From JALCSJ01 sp036788835 (GTDB lineage: Bacteria > Bacillota > Negativicutes > Acidaminococcales > Acidaminococcaceae), in the NCBI GenBank assembly GCA_036788835.1, contig DAIQMR010000002.1, positions 62,001 through 126,000 of the forward strand: DNA of 64,000 bases, read 5' to 3'. Positions 45,528 to 54,852 of this stretch are shown here, piece by piece. The notes under the pieces are model-generated. The model was not told the DNA's origin. It ran no database searches and saw nothing but the letters and a program-made list of their open reading frames with translations. A program made the translations under genes and the position numbers. Numbering within the stretch: the stretch's first letter is position 1; every line of letters begins with the position of its first letter.

Positions 45528-46835
45528 ATGCATATTCTAACGAATCCGGTACTTGTTTCAGTAGTTGTTCTTGTTGTTCTTTGCTTGAGAAAAATCAATG
45601 TGTTAATTGCTTTGCTAATTTCTGCTTTGGTGGCAGGGGTAATGTCGGGTATGGATTTAATCAAGGCTATGTCTATCTTGGTTAAAGGCATGGGCGGTAA
45701 TTCCGAAACAGCCCTCAGCTATGTCCTGCTGGGAACTTTAGCATCAGCCATGGCTAACACCGGCATTACAGAACTGTTGTCCCACAAGATTGAAAAAATA
45801 GTCAGAGGCAAAAAAATTATCTTTTTGGTAATAATTGCTTTGGTAGCATGCTGCTCACAAAATCTTATCCCCGTGCACATTGCTTTTATTCCAATTTTAA
45901 TTCCACCTCTTTTGGGGATGATGAATAGAATGAAATTGGATAGAAGATCAGTGGCTTGTTCTTTGACATTTGGCTTAAAAGCACCCTATATTTCTTTGCC
46001 TTTTGGGTTTGGTTTAATATTCCAAGGTCTCATTGCCAAACATATGGAATCCAATGGCTTGACCATTGCCACCAAAGAGGTTTGGCATGGCACATGGCCC
46101 TTGGGATTATCCATGGTTATCGGTTTGCTGATAGGGTGGTTCGTTTTTAGGAAAGAACGTATTTACGAAGACAGACCTATTCCCGGTCAAACCTTGGATC
46201 TTAGTAAAGAATTGAATATGGAAGCCAGTCACTGGGTAACATTAGTGGCGGCATTAATGGTACTGGGGATTAATCTGTATACTGGTTCCTTGCCTTTGGG
46301 GACCTTGGCAGGCATTATTGTCATGGTGCTGGGCAGGGCCATTAAAATAAGAGATTTTGATACAATCGTTGGCAACGGGATTCGCATTATGGGACTTATT
46401 GCTTTCGTAATGCTGGTGGCGGCAGGCTATTCCGAAGTCATCAAAGCTACCGGCGGTGTAACCCATCTGGTAGAAGCATCTGTGGCAGTAGTAGGCAATT
46501 CCAAGTTTGTTGCTGCCGTTATGATGATGATTATTGGTTTAATTGTTACCATTGGCATTGGTTCTTCTTTCAGCACAATTCCGGTTATTGCCACACTTTT
46601 CGTACCTGTTTGTATGAGAATGGGATTTTCTACTTTGGGCTGTGTTATGCTGATTGGGGCGGCGGCAGCACTGGGTGATGCAGGTTCTCCTGCTTCCGAT
46701 ACTACACTAGGACCTACATCAGGGCTGAATGCTGACGGACAGCACGACCACATTTGGGATACCTGCGTGCCCACAGGTATTTTGTATAATATTCCTCTGG
46801 CCGTCTGTGCTATAATCCTGTCACCGTTTGTTTAA
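45528..46835 (+). CDS. Predicted histidine transporter, NhaC superfamily (YuiF type)
   Basis: A 435-residue polytopic membrane protein with about eleven hydrophobic segments. The pieces GNSETALSYVLLGTLA, SQNLIPVHIAFIPILIPP and GDAGSPASDTTLGPTSGLNADGQHDH identify the COG2056 group, annotated as Na+/H+ antiporter-like and predicted to carry histidine. The position between the his and hut clusters supports histidine uptake, probably driven by sodium or protons. GGAGGTAGCAA precedes the ATG. Its own terminator follows. Confidence 0.78.
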   Translation: MHILTNPVLVSVVVLVVLCLRKINVLIALLISALVAGVMSGMDLIKAMSILVKGMGGNSETALSYVLLGTLASAMANTGITELLSHKIEKIVRGKKIIFLVIIALVACCSQNLIPVHIAFIPILIPPLLGMMNRMKLDRRSVACSLTFGLKAPYISLPFGFGLIFQGLIAKHMESNGLTIATKEVWHGTWPLGLSMVIGLLIGWFVFRKERIYEDRPIPGQTLDLSKELNMEASHWVTLVAALMVLGINLYTGSLPLGTLAGIIVMVLGRAIKIRDFDTIVGNGIRIMGLIAFVMLVAAGYSEVIKATGGVTHLVEASVAVVGNSKFVAAVMMMIIGLIVTIGIGSSFSTIPVIATLFVPVCMRMGFSTLGCVMLIGAAAALGDAGSPASDTTLGPTSGLNADGQHDHIWDTCVPTGILYNIPLAVCAIILSPFV

Positions 46836-46840
46836 AATGC

Positions 46841-46880
46841 AAAGCAGCAAAAGGAAGTTACTTCCCTTTGCTGCTTTTTT
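46841..46880. terminator. Bidirectional terminator between transporter and lysR
   Basis: AAAGCAGCAAAAGGAAG (46841-46857) pairs with CTTCCCTTTGCTGCTTT (46861-46877) with one mismatch and a 3-base loop; A/T tracts flank both sides. It overlaps the lysR stop region. Confidence 0.88.
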
Positions 46881-47802
46881 ACTCGAAGTTTTGATCGCTT
46901 AAAGTCGGATTATTCAAATTGGTTTTAATCAGATTTAAAAACAAACGAACGCAGGCTGTCTGGTAGGTGTCTTTGTTATAAATCATATTAATGGGAACGG
47001 TAAGGTTCAGGCCATCAATGGGTTTGCCTATGACACTGTCATTACTTTGAATGGTATCAAGCAGCGGACGGGGCAGAAAGGCAATAGCCATGGAGTTTTG
47101 GACCAGCTGCATCATACTGGTGGTATCATTACATTCAAAAAGCACATTGGGTTTTATTTTTCGCTGACGGCATTCATCAAGCAGCAGCTCGCTGTATTTC
47201 CAGGTATCCGTAGGCATAAGCGTGCAAAATGGCATTTTCCTGAGTTCGGTGTAATTAATACTATTACGGTGGGGGCTAGGGTCTAAGGATTTGTGCATAA
47301 GCAGTTGCAAGGAATCTCTTGCTACCTCAATTTCGGTGAAAGTAGTCTTTTTTTGGATAAAACTGCGCAGAAAAATTACGCTCATATTCCCGCGTTCCAG
47401 CTCTTCCAGAAGTACGGCAGGGGTATCGGAACGCAGAACAAGTTCTACTTCGGGATAAAGCTGCCTGTAGGCTTTAATTATTTTGATGACAAAAGGCATG
47501 CAGGAGCGGAGAGCACCGATTTTTATAGTTCCGCGGTAGCTTTTTGCTTCCGCTTTTACGCTGGCCAAAATGTCGTCCAGGTTGCTAAAGAGCCCCTTGG
47601 ATTGCTGATAGAGAATGAGACCGGGCTTGGTGAGCTCCAGTCCCTTATTTTTCCGGACGAAAAGCTGGACACCCAGCCTTTTTTCCAGAAGCATTATTTG
47701 TCTGCTGATTGGGGGCTGGGAAATAAATAATTTTCGGGCTGCCACAGAGATATTAAGAGTCTCTGCTACAGTGGAGAAGTAGAGTAGTTGCTTGAAGAGC
47801 AT
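46879..47802 (-). CDS. LysR family transcriptional regulator
   Basis: A 307-residue regulator. The N-terminal winged helix spans about residues 1-60 with the pattern TLNISVAARKLFISQPPISR and LEKRLGVQLFVR. A substrate-binding-like effector domain follows. It is divergent from hutU with 136 bp between them, the classic arrangement for a LysR activator of the facing operon, so a urocanate or histidine effector is likely. In Bacillus the hut operon uses HutP instead, which is absent here. Confidence 0.88.
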   Translation of the reverse strand: MLFKQLLYFSTVAETLNISVAARKLFISQPPISRQIMLLEKRLGVQLFVRKNKGLELTKPGLILYQQSKGLFSNLDDILASVKAEAKSYRGTIKIGALRSCMPFVIKIIKAYRQLYPEVELVLRSDTPAVLLEELERGNMSVIFLRSFIQKKTTFTEIEVARDSLQLLMHKSLDPSPHRNSINYTELRKMPFCTLMPTDTWKYSELLLDECRQRKIKPNVLFECNDTTSMMQLVQNSMAIAFLPRPLLDTIQSNDSVIGKPIDGLNLTVPINMIYNKDTYQTACVRLFLNLIKTNLNNPTLSDQNFE

Positions 47803-47849
47803 GTTGTCACGTCCTTGTCATACTATTTTTATATAGGAAAGATATTGAT

Positions 47850-47880
47850 TTGATATTAGAATTATACCAAAGCTTATAAT
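47850..47880 (+). promoter_or_regulatory. Candidate hut promoter
   Basis: TATAAT at 47875-47880 with TTGATA at 47850-47855, spaced 19 bp, longer than ideal as in many activator-dependent promoters. Confidence 0.45.
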
Positions 47881-47938
47881 ACAATGTAAACAGAAAGTTC
47901 AGAAACCGGTTTATACAATAAAGGGGGCACATATAATT

Positions 47939-49966
47939 ATGAAACAATTTAATGTTGATGAGGCAATGAATGTCAAGCTGGACTACGAATTGCCGGAATA
48001 CCCGGAATTTGTCAAAGGCATTAGAAGAGCACCCAGACGAGAATCAAAACTGACAGAGGCTGACAAAGAATTAGCTATAAAGAATGCTCTTCGTTATGTA
48101 CATCCGGACCATCATAAACAAATGGCAGCAGAATTTGCCCAAGAATTGGAAGAACATGGCAGAATCTATGGTTATCGGTTCAGACCAGCGGGTAAATTAT
48201 GGGGTAAACCCATTGACGAGTACAAGGGCAAATGCATCGAAGGCAAGGCTATGCAGGTTATGATTGACAACAATTTGGATTTTGATGTGGCCCTTTATCC
48301 CTATGAATGCGTAACCTATGGCGAAACCGGTTCTGTCTGCCAGAACTGGATGCAGTATCGTCTGATTAAAAAATATTTGGAAAATTTAACTGAAGGGCAA
48401 ACTTTAGTTATGATGAGCGGCCATCCTATGGGCTTGTTCCATTCTCATAAAATGTCTCCCAGAGTTATCACCACAAACGCTTTAATGATTGGCATGTTCG
48501 ATTCCAATGATAATTTCAACAGAGCTGCCGCTCTAGGTGTTGCTAATTACGGACAGATGACAGCAGGAGGTTGGATGTATATAGGGCCACAGGGTATCGT
48601 TCATGGTACATTCAATACCCTATTAAATGCCGGACGGCTTAAATTGAGTATTCCCAATGATAAAGATTTGACAGGACGTTTTTTCGTATCTTCCGGTTTA
48701 GGCGGCATGAGTGGTGCTCAAGGTAAGGCAGCTGTTATCGCCGGCGCCGTTTCCATTATCGCGGAGGTCGATATTTCCCGTATCCAAACCAGATATGAAC
48801 AAGGCTGGGTTAGCTGCATTGCAGAATCCTGTGAAGAAGCAGTAAAGATTGCCCAAGAAAAATTGGCTGCTAAAAAACCTTGCGCCGTTGCTTATCATGG
48901 TAACATAGTTGACTTGTTGGAATACTTAATAGACAAGAATATCCATATTGATCTGTTAAGCGACCAGACATCCTGCCATGTACCCTATGATGGAGGCTAT
49001 TGCCCACAAGGCCTGACTTTCGAACAAAGAACTGATATGCTGGCCAAGGACCCGGCAGGTTTTAGAAAATTAGTAGACAAGACATTACATGTTCACTATG
49101 AATGTATTTGTAAGCTTCATGAAAGAGGCACTTACTTTTTCGATTATGGTAACAGCTTCTTGGAAGCTGTCTATGAGAGTGGCGTTAAGAGCATTTGCAA
49201 AAATGGCAGAGATGACTTGGAAGGGTTTGTTTTCCCGTCTTATGTAGAAGATATTTTAGGGCCATGTCTCTTTGACTATGGCTATGGACCATTCAGATGG
49301 TGCTGCTTATCAAGAAATCCGGAGGATTTGGACAAAACGGATGCAGCGGCTATGGCGTGCATTGACCCTGACAGAAGATACCAGGACAGAGATAACTGGA
49401 TTTGGGTAAGAGATGCCAAGAAAAATAAGATGGTAGTTGGTACTCAATGTCGTATTTTGTACCAGGATGCTTTAGGCAGACTGACTATCGCCCTCAAATT
49501 TAACGACATGGTTCGTAAAGGAGAAATCGGGCCTGTAATGCTGGGTAGAGACCATCATGATACAGGCGGAACTGATTCTCCCTTCAGAGAAACATCCAAC
49601 ATTAAAGATGGTTCCAACATTATGGCAGATATGGCCACTCAATGCTATGCAGGTAATTGTGCCCGCGGTATGAGCTTAGTAACGCTTCATAATGGCGGCG
49701 GCACCGGTATCGGCAAAGCCATTAACGGTGGATTTGGTATGGTATTGGATGGCTCAGACCGGGTAGATACTATTTTAAAAGCAGCCATTCCCTGGGATGT
49801 TATGATTGGCGTTTCTAGGCGGAGCTGGGCAAGAAACGAACACGCTATAGAAACTGCTATGGAATACAATAAGAAATTTAGAGGCACGGACCATATTACT
49901 TTGCCATATGTAGCAGATAGCGAACTTGTGAAAGAAGCACTGAAAAAGGCTGAACAAAAGAAATAG
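47939..49966 (+). CDS. hutU: Urocanate hydratase
   Basis: Adds water to urocanate to form imidazolonepropionate, with tightly bound NAD. The 675-residue length belongs to the longer urocanase form of clostridia and fusobacteria rather than the roughly 555-residue Bacillus or Pseudomonas type. GGWMYIGPQGIVHGTFNT, SSGLGGMSGAQGKAA (NAD site) and LGRDHHDTGGTDSPFRET are visible. The GGGGGC site lies about 10 bases before the ATG. hutI follows by 18 bp. Confidence 0.95.
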   Translation: MKQFNVDEAMNVKLDYELPEYPEFVKGIRRAPRRESKLTEADKELAIKNALRYVHPDHHKQMAAEFAQELEEHGRIYGYRFRPAGKLWGKPIDEYKGKCIEGKAMQVMIDNNLDFDVALYPYECVTYGETGSVCQNWMQYRLIKKYLENLTEGQTLVMMSGHPMGLFHSHKMSPRVITTNALMIGMFDSNDNFNRAAALGVANYGQMTAGGWMYIGPQGIVHGTFNTLLNAGRLKLSIPNDKDLTGRFFVSSGLGGMSGAQGKAAVIAGAVSIIAEVDISRIQTRYEQGWVSCIAESCEEAVKIAQEKLAAKKPCAVAYHGNIVDLLEYLIDKNIHIDLLSDQTSCHVPYDGGYCPQGLTFEQRTDMLAKDPAGFRKLVDKTLHVHYECICKLHERGTYFFDYGNSFLEAVYESGVKSICKNGRDDLEGFVFPSYVEDILGPCLFDYGYGPFRWCCLSRNPEDLDKTDAAAMACIDPDRRYQDRDNWIWVRDAKKNKMVVGTQCRILYQDALGRLTIALKFNDMVRKGEIGPVMLGRDHHDTGGTDSPFRETSNIKDGSNIMADMATQCYAGNCARGMSLVTLHNGGGTGIGKAINGGFGMVLDGSDRVDTILKAAIPWDVMIGVSRRSWARNEHAIETAMEYNKKFRGTDHITLPYVADSELVKEALKKAEQKK

Positions 49967-49984
49967 TTTAAGTAAGGAGGTCAT

Positions 49985-51220
49985 ATGAAAACACTTATCA
50001 CTAATATCGGAATGCTGGCCACGGCTCAAGGGTCTGTCGCCAGGTCCGGTAAGGGCCAAGGTGCTATCAGCATCGTGAGCAATACGTGGATTACCCTTGA
50101 AAAAGGAAAAATCTCTGGAGTAGGAACTGCCGGACAGATAGTTCCCACTCAGGTTGATAAGGTCATTGATGCTAAGGGGCAACTGGTTACTGCGGGACTT
50201 GTGGATCCTCATACCCATTTGGTTTTTGGGGGCTGGCGGGAACACGAGCTCAGCATGAAGCTGAAAAAGGTAACCTATTTGGAAATCTTAGCTCAGGGCG
50301 GAGGAATTCTTTCCACCGTTAACAATACACGCCAAGCAACTAAGGAAGAACTGAAAAATAAAACCAAAAAACTTTTAAACAGAATGCTGCGTTTAGGTGT
50401 GACCACAGTAGAAGCTAAATCCGGTTATGGTTTAACTACGGAAACAGAATTGAAAATGTTGGAAGTAGTTAAAGAGCTGCAACAGGAAGAAAAGATATCT
50501 TTGGTTTCTACTTTTATGGGAGCACATGCTTTACCGGTAGAGTATAAAGACAATAGGGAAACTTATCTTGATTTGGTGATTAAGGACACCTTACCAAAGG
50601 TTGTGGAACAGCATTTGGCAGAATTTATTGATGTTTTTTGTGAACAGGGTGTTTTCACAACTGCCGAATCAAAGCAAATTTTGGCAGCAGGGAAAAAAGC
50701 CGGCTTAGGAATTAAATGTCACAGTGATGAAATTGTCCCTATCGGTGGGACACCTATGGCCGCAGAATTAGGGGCCGTTAGTTGTGAACATTTAATTAAG
50801 GCTGACCATACAGGCATTGCAGCTATGGCAAAAAGTGGTACCATAGCCTGTTTGCTGCCGGGCACGTCTTTTTACCTGAACTCTATCTATGCGCCGGCCA
50901 GAGCAATGATTGCCGCAGGAGTGCCGGTGGCTTTCGGCAGCGATTTCAATCCCGGTTCCTGTCCTTCTGCTTCCTTGCAGTTGGCTATGCATATTGGTTG
51001 TTATAAATATGAAATGACACCGGAAGAGTGCTTAACTGCTGTGACCTTAAACAGTGCTGCTGCCATTAACAGGGCAAAAGCTACAGGCACAGTAGAAGTG
51101 GGCAAACAGGCGGATCTAATTATCTGGGATGGACCTAATCTGGATTATTTGTTCTATAGATTCGGAGACAATTTAGTCGATAGAGTAATTAAAAATGGCG
51201 AAATTGTAGTAACCAATTAA
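49985..51220 (+). CDS. hutI: Imidazolonepropionase
   Basis: A metal-dependent amidohydrolase that opens the imidazolone ring to N-formiminoglutamate. Motifs in order are VDPHTHLVFGGWREHE (metal His pair), VEAKSGYGL, GAHALPVEYK, KCHSDEI, and VAFGSDFNPGSCPSAS with the catalytic Asp. 411 residues. AAGGAGG precedes the ATG. No formiminoglutamate enzyme (hutG, hutF, ftcD) follows in this window. Confidence 0.96.
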   Translation: MKTLITNIGMLATAQGSVARSGKGQGAISIVSNTWITLEKGKISGVGTAGQIVPTQVDKVIDAKGQLVTAGLVDPHTHLVFGGWREHELSMKLKKVTYLEILAQGGGILSTVNNTRQATKEELKNKTKKLLNRMLRLGVTTVEAKSGYGLTTETELKMLEVVKELQQEEKISLVSTFMGAHALPVEYKDNRETYLDLVIKDTLPKVVEQHLAEFIDVFCEQGVFTTAESKQILAAGKKAGLGIKCHSDEIVPIGGTPMAAELGAVSCEHLIKADHTGIAAMAKSGTIACLLPGTSFYLNSIYAPARAMIAAGVPVAFGSDFNPGSCPSASLQLAMHIGCYKYEMTPEECLTAVTLNSAAAINRAKATGTVEVGKQADLIIWDGPNLDYLFYRFGDNLVDRVIKNGEIVVTN

Positions 51221-51255
51221 TTTTCAGCGCAAACAGTTATGAGGGGGTAAACAAA

Positions 51256-52563
51256 GTGGAAAAAACCTATGATGCAAAAACTATTGCAAAATTTCTGTTG
51301 TACAGTTTGTTTGGTGTGTTTATGTTCTTTTTTCCTTTAGACATTGGCAGCAAATCAACGATTCCCGTTGACCACATTATTACTTTCATTACAACCAGAC
51401 TGGCTGTTTTTGCTAAATATTACATTTTAGTTGTAATGTACATTGGAGCAATATTACCTTTCTATCGTAAAACGTGGAAAAAAGACAGTCTCACAGTATT
51501 CTTTTCCTTTGCTAAAATTTGCGGTGGGGTTATAGGTACAGTTTTAGTTTTCAACCTGAATCCACCCTCTTGGCTTAGCCGTCCGGATTTTGGCCCTTTC
51601 CTTTTCACAAAATTATCAATACCTGTTGGATTAGTTATTCCTATTGGCTCGGTTTTCCTGGCTTTCTTAGCCAATTTCGGACTTATGGAGTTTACGGGAG
51701 TGCTGATGACACCTGTTATGAAGCCTGTTTTTAAGACTCCCGGCCGTTCGGCCATTGATGCAGTGGCATCCTTTGTAGGAAGCTATTCCATTGCTTTACT
51801 GATTACCAACGGGGTATATAGACAGGGCAGATATTCGGCCAGAGAAGCGGCAATTATCGCCACGGGTTTTTCTACGGTATCGGCAACATTTCTATTGATT
51901 GTGGCTAAAACCTTAAAGATAATGGATTATTGGGGAACCTATTTCTTCGTTTCCATGGTTGTGACTTTTATCGTTACTGCTCTTACCGCCAGACTTTGGC
52001 CGCTTACGGCCATTCCCGATACGTATTACGGAGGAGTGAAAACAGAGGACCCCGTATATACAGGGAACCGGCTATCTCAGGCTTGGCAGGCAGGTCTTGA
52101 TACAGCCGCACAAACAGAATCTTTAGGGAAATTAGTCTGGGATAATCTTTCTGCCGGTTTAAACATGGCTTTTAATGTTATTCCATCTATTATGTCCGTT
52201 GGTCTTTTAGGTCTGGTCCTGGCTGAATTCACGCCACTCTTTGACTGGTTCGGTTATTTGTTTTTCCCGATTTTTAAAGTCTTTGGTATTGAGCAGGCAG
52301 CTCTGGCAGGAAAAGCAGCAGCCGTTTCTTTACCTGAAATGTTTTTGCCGGCAATATTGGTAGCGAAAACCGGCACTCCTTTGGTAAAATTTGTTATAGC
52401 AGTAGTTAGTATTTCTGAAATACTTTTCTTTTCGGCCAGCATTCCCTGTATAATGGGAACAGATATTCCCCTTACTTTGAAAGACATTGTAGTTATCTGG
52501 TTTGAAAGAGTTGTTCTCAGTATTGTTATTACAATACCCATAGCCATGGCACTAGGTTTCTAA
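51256..52563 (+). CDS. YjiH family membrane protein, nucleoside-recognition gate domains
   Basis: A 435-residue membrane protein with about ten hydrophobic segments and two gate-type regions (GVLMTPVMKPVFKTPGRSAIDAV in outline, and PEMFLPAILVAKTGTPLVKFV). YjiH family members are often found with amino-acid or peptidase genes but have no assigned substrate. The place between hutI and hutH suggests transport of histidine, urocanate or a product. It starts with GTG after GAGGGGG. Confidence 0.72.
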   Translation: MEKTYDAKTIAKFLLYSLFGVFMFFFPLDIGSKSTIPVDHIITFITTRLAVFAKYYILVVMYIGAILPFYRKTWKKDSLTVFFSFAKICGGVIGTVLVFNLNPPSWLSRPDFGPFLFTKLSIPVGLVIPIGSVFLAFLANFGLMEFTGVLMTPVMKPVFKTPGRSAIDAVASFVGSYSIALLITNGVYRQGRYSAREAAIIATGFSTVSATFLLIVAKTLKIMDYWGTYFFVSMVVTFIVTALTARLWPLTAIPDTYYGGVKTEDPVYTGNRLSQAWQAGLDTAAQTESLGKLVWDNLSAGLNMAFNVIPSIMSVGLLGLVLAEFTPLFDWFGYLFFPIFKVFGIEQAALAGKAAAVSLPEMFLPAILVAKTGTPLVKFVIAVVSISEILFFSASIPCIMGTDIPLTLKDIVVIWFERVVLSIVITIPIAMALGF

Positions 52564-52616
52564 TCTCCCACCCTAAGCGATAAATTACTACTAATACGCA
52601 GAAAGGATGACGGTCA

Positions 52617-54155
52617 ATGGTGACAATTACAGGAAATGATTTGACAATTGAGGACGTTATTAACGTAGCAAGACACAAGGAAAAAGTAATAGTATCGGAA
52701 GAGGCCAAAAAAGCAATTAACCAAGCAAGAGATTACGTAGAAAAAAAGATTGCGGCGGGAGCAGTTATTTACGGTTTAACTACAGGATTTGGCGAGTTTC
52801 AAAAAGTTTTTGTGCCTGCTGATGAGGCAAAAACTCTTCAGCATAATTTAATAATTTCTCACTCATGTGCAATGGGCGAGCCCGTGCCGCTTGAAGTGGC
52901 ACGGGCTATGGTGCTTCTGCGCATTAATTCTGTGTCCAAAGGCAATAGTGGCCTCAAGTTCTCTACGGTGCAAACCATGGCAGACATGCTTAATAAAGGC
53001 GTGACTCCCTATATTCCGGGGAAAGGCTCTTTAGGTGCATCAGGCGATCTGGCTCTTTTGGCTCATATGGCTCAGCCCATGATAGGAGTGGGTGAGGCTT
53101 ATTATGAAGGACACCTTATGAGCAGTAAAAAAGCCATGGATAAAGCAGGAATTCCGATTATCGAATTAGCTTCTAAAGAAGGATTGGCTCTGATTAATGG
53201 GACCCAGGCCATGTGTGCTTTTGGTGTATTGGCCCTCTATGACGGATGGCAAATGGCTAAAACAGGAGATGTTTTGGGAGCCATGGTTTGCGAGGCCCAA
53301 AAGGGTATTCGTAAAGCTTTCGACCCCAAAATCCAAAAAGCGCGTGGTCATCAGGGACAAATTGACAGTGCCGCCAATTTAATGAAGTTAACAGCAGGTT
53401 CAAAACTAACGTTGGATGAAAATCCGGACCCTGCTATGGTGAAGGTTCAGGATGCTTATACCGTCCGTTGCATCCCACAGATTCACGGTGGTATAAGAGA
53501 GGCATTGTCTTATGTGGAAAAAATACTCACAAAGGAAATAAATGCTTCCACGGATAATCCGTTGGTTTTCCCTGATGAAGACCAGGTTATTTCCGGCGGC
53601 AATTTTCACGGTGAACCGGTTGCTATTGCCCTAGATACTTTAGGTATGGCATTAGCAGAATTGGCTGATGTATCTGAAAGGCGTTTGGAAAGACTGGTTA
53701 ATCCTGCTCTCAGTTATGGACTTCCGGCTTTCCTATGCAGAAAAGGCGGCCTAAACAACGGATTTATGATTGCTCAATATGCGGCTGCTTCCATGGTCTC
53801 CGAAAACAAGATTTATGCTCATCCGGCTTGTGTAGATTCCATTCCTTCTTCTGCTAATCAAGAAGATCATGTTTCTATGGGTACAACATCAGCCAGAACA
53901 GCGCGCATGATTGTGGACAATGTCAGAAGCGTACAAGCTATTGAGCTATTTGGCGTTTGCCAGGCTCTTTACCTGCGGGGAGAAGATAAAATGAGCCCTG
54001 CGGCCAAGAGCGTTTACGATTGTGTAAGAGCAGCGGGTGTCCCTGCTGTAGAAGAAGATATTCTGATGCATCCGGAACTGGCGAAGTGCGAAGACCTGAT
54101 CAGAGAAGCATTGCCGGTCAAGGCTGCAGAAAAAGTAGTTGGTAAATTAGCTTAA
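52617..54155 (+). CDS. hutH: Histidine ammonia-lyase
   Basis: Deaminates histidine to urocanate. The Ala-Ser-Gly triad that forms the MIO group is at about residues 141-143 (GSLGASGDLALL). YGLTTGFGEFQ, GTQAMCAFG, NFHGEPVAIALD and SSANQEDHVSMG are typical. 512 residues. It is the last hut gene although it is the first enzyme. The stop is followed by an IS605-like end remnant. Confidence 0.96.
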   Translation: MVTITGNDLTIEDVINVARHKEKVIVSEEAKKAINQARDYVEKKIAAGAVIYGLTTGFGEFQKVFVPADEAKTLQHNLIISHSCAMGEPVPLEVARAMVLLRINSVSKGNSGLKFSTVQTMADMLNKGVTPYIPGKGSLGASGDLALLAHMAQPMIGVGEAYYEGHLMSSKKAMDKAGIPIIELASKEGLALINGTQAMCAFGVLALYDGWQMAKTGDVLGAMVCEAQKGIRKAFDPKIQKARGHQGQIDSAANLMKLTAGSKLTLDENPDPAMVKVQDAYTVRCIPQIHGGIREALSYVEKILTKEINASTDNPLVFPDEDQVISGGNFHGEPVAIALDTLGMALAELADVSERRLERLVNPALSYGLPAFLCRKGGLNNGFMIAQYAAASMVSENKIYAHPACVDSIPSSANQEDHVSMGTTSARTARMIVDNVRSVQAIELFGVCQALYLRGEDKMSPAAKSVYDCVRAAGVPAVEEDILMHPELAKCEDLIREALPVKAAEKVVGKLA

Positions 54156-54160
54156 GAAAG

Positions 54161-54198
54161 AAGCAAGAATCCCGCAACTTCAGTCGTGGGAGGTTCAC
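54161..54198 (+). mobile_element. IS200/IS605-type right-end remnant
   Basis: AAGCAAGAATCCCGCAACTT, then CAGTCGTGGGAGGTTCAC, is a near-exact example of the hairpin that ends tnpB-carrying IS605 elements. The stem is TCCCGCAACT (54170-54179) and AGTCGTGGGA (54182-54191) with one mismatch and one wobble. No transposase remains. It lies 5 bp after hutH and its last bases form part of the folT promoter. Confidence 0.65.
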
Positions 54199-54222
54199 TA
54201 TTCATTACATTGGTGATATAAT
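54194..54222 (+). promoter_or_regulatory. folT promoter
   Basis: TTCACT (54194-54199), 17 bp, consensus TATAAT (54217-54222). The -35 overlaps the TTCAC tail of the mobile-element remnant. The leader (54230-54292) has possible GCTTT/AAAGC and GGT/ACC pairings but no riboswitch class I recognise. Confidence 0.5.
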
Positions 54223-54292
54223 AGAAAAGCAAGAAAAGCAGCAGCTTTGCGTAGGGTAAAGATACATAACCATAAAGCGAGGGGGCGCAAAA

Positions 54293-54799
54293 ATGCAATC
54301 TAACACCAGAATAATCGTCCACTTAAGTATTCTTATGGCGATAGAAATTGTCCTTTCCAGATTCTTTTCTATTAGCACACCCATTGTTAAAATCGGTTTT
54401 GCCTTTGTTCCCTTAGCCATATGCGGACTGCTCTATGGACCGGTTTGGGCAGGGGTAGTAGGGGCCTTGGCAGACATATTAGGAGCCAATTTATTTCCGG
54501 TGGGGATGTATTTTCCCGGATTTACCATTTCCAGTGCTTTAAGCGGAGTGGTCTATGGACTGTTTTTGCACAAGAAACATTGTTCCTGGCGGCATATAAT
54601 CCTGCTGGTGCTTGTGCAAAGAATGATAATAGGTTTGTGCTTATCCACATACTGGTTGACATTTTTAACTAAGCTGCCTTTTATGGTTTTGTTTAGCACC
54701 AGAATTTTACAGGCACTGGTTCTTATTCCGATTCAGATAGTTATGCTCCGAGTTATTACTCAGAAGATACATGCTTCTTCTTTGTCGACAAACTGGTAA
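54293..54799 (+). CDS. folT: Folate ECF transporter S component
   Basis: A 168-residue membrane protein with six hydrophobic segments. RFFSISTPIVKIGFAFVPLA and LADILGANLFPVGMYFPGFT are the FolT signature. It binds folates and works with a shared energising module (EcfA, EcfA', EcfT) encoded elsewhere. GAGGGGG precedes the ATG. Folate supply links loosely to the AICAR transformylase nearby, which needs 10-formyl-tetrahydrofolate. Confidence 0.88.
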   Translation: MQSNTRIIVHLSILMAIEIVLSRFFSISTPIVKIGFAFVPLAICGLLYGPVWAGVVGALADILGANLFPVGMYFPGFTISSALSGVVYGLFLHKKHCSWRHIILLVLVQRMIIGLCLSTYWLTFLTKLPFMVLFSTRILQALVLIPIQIVMLRVITQKIHASSLSTNW

Positions 54800-54804
54800 A
54801 AAAT

Positions 54805-54838
54805 GCAGGTGGGAACTTAGTTCCGGCCTGCTTTTTTT
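54805..54838 (+). terminator. Terminator of folT
   Basis: GCAGG and GGGAAC (54805-54816) pair with GTTCC and CCTGC (54820-54831), followed by seven T residues. Confidence 0.88.
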
Positions 54839-54852
54839 AGGGGGGCTATAAT

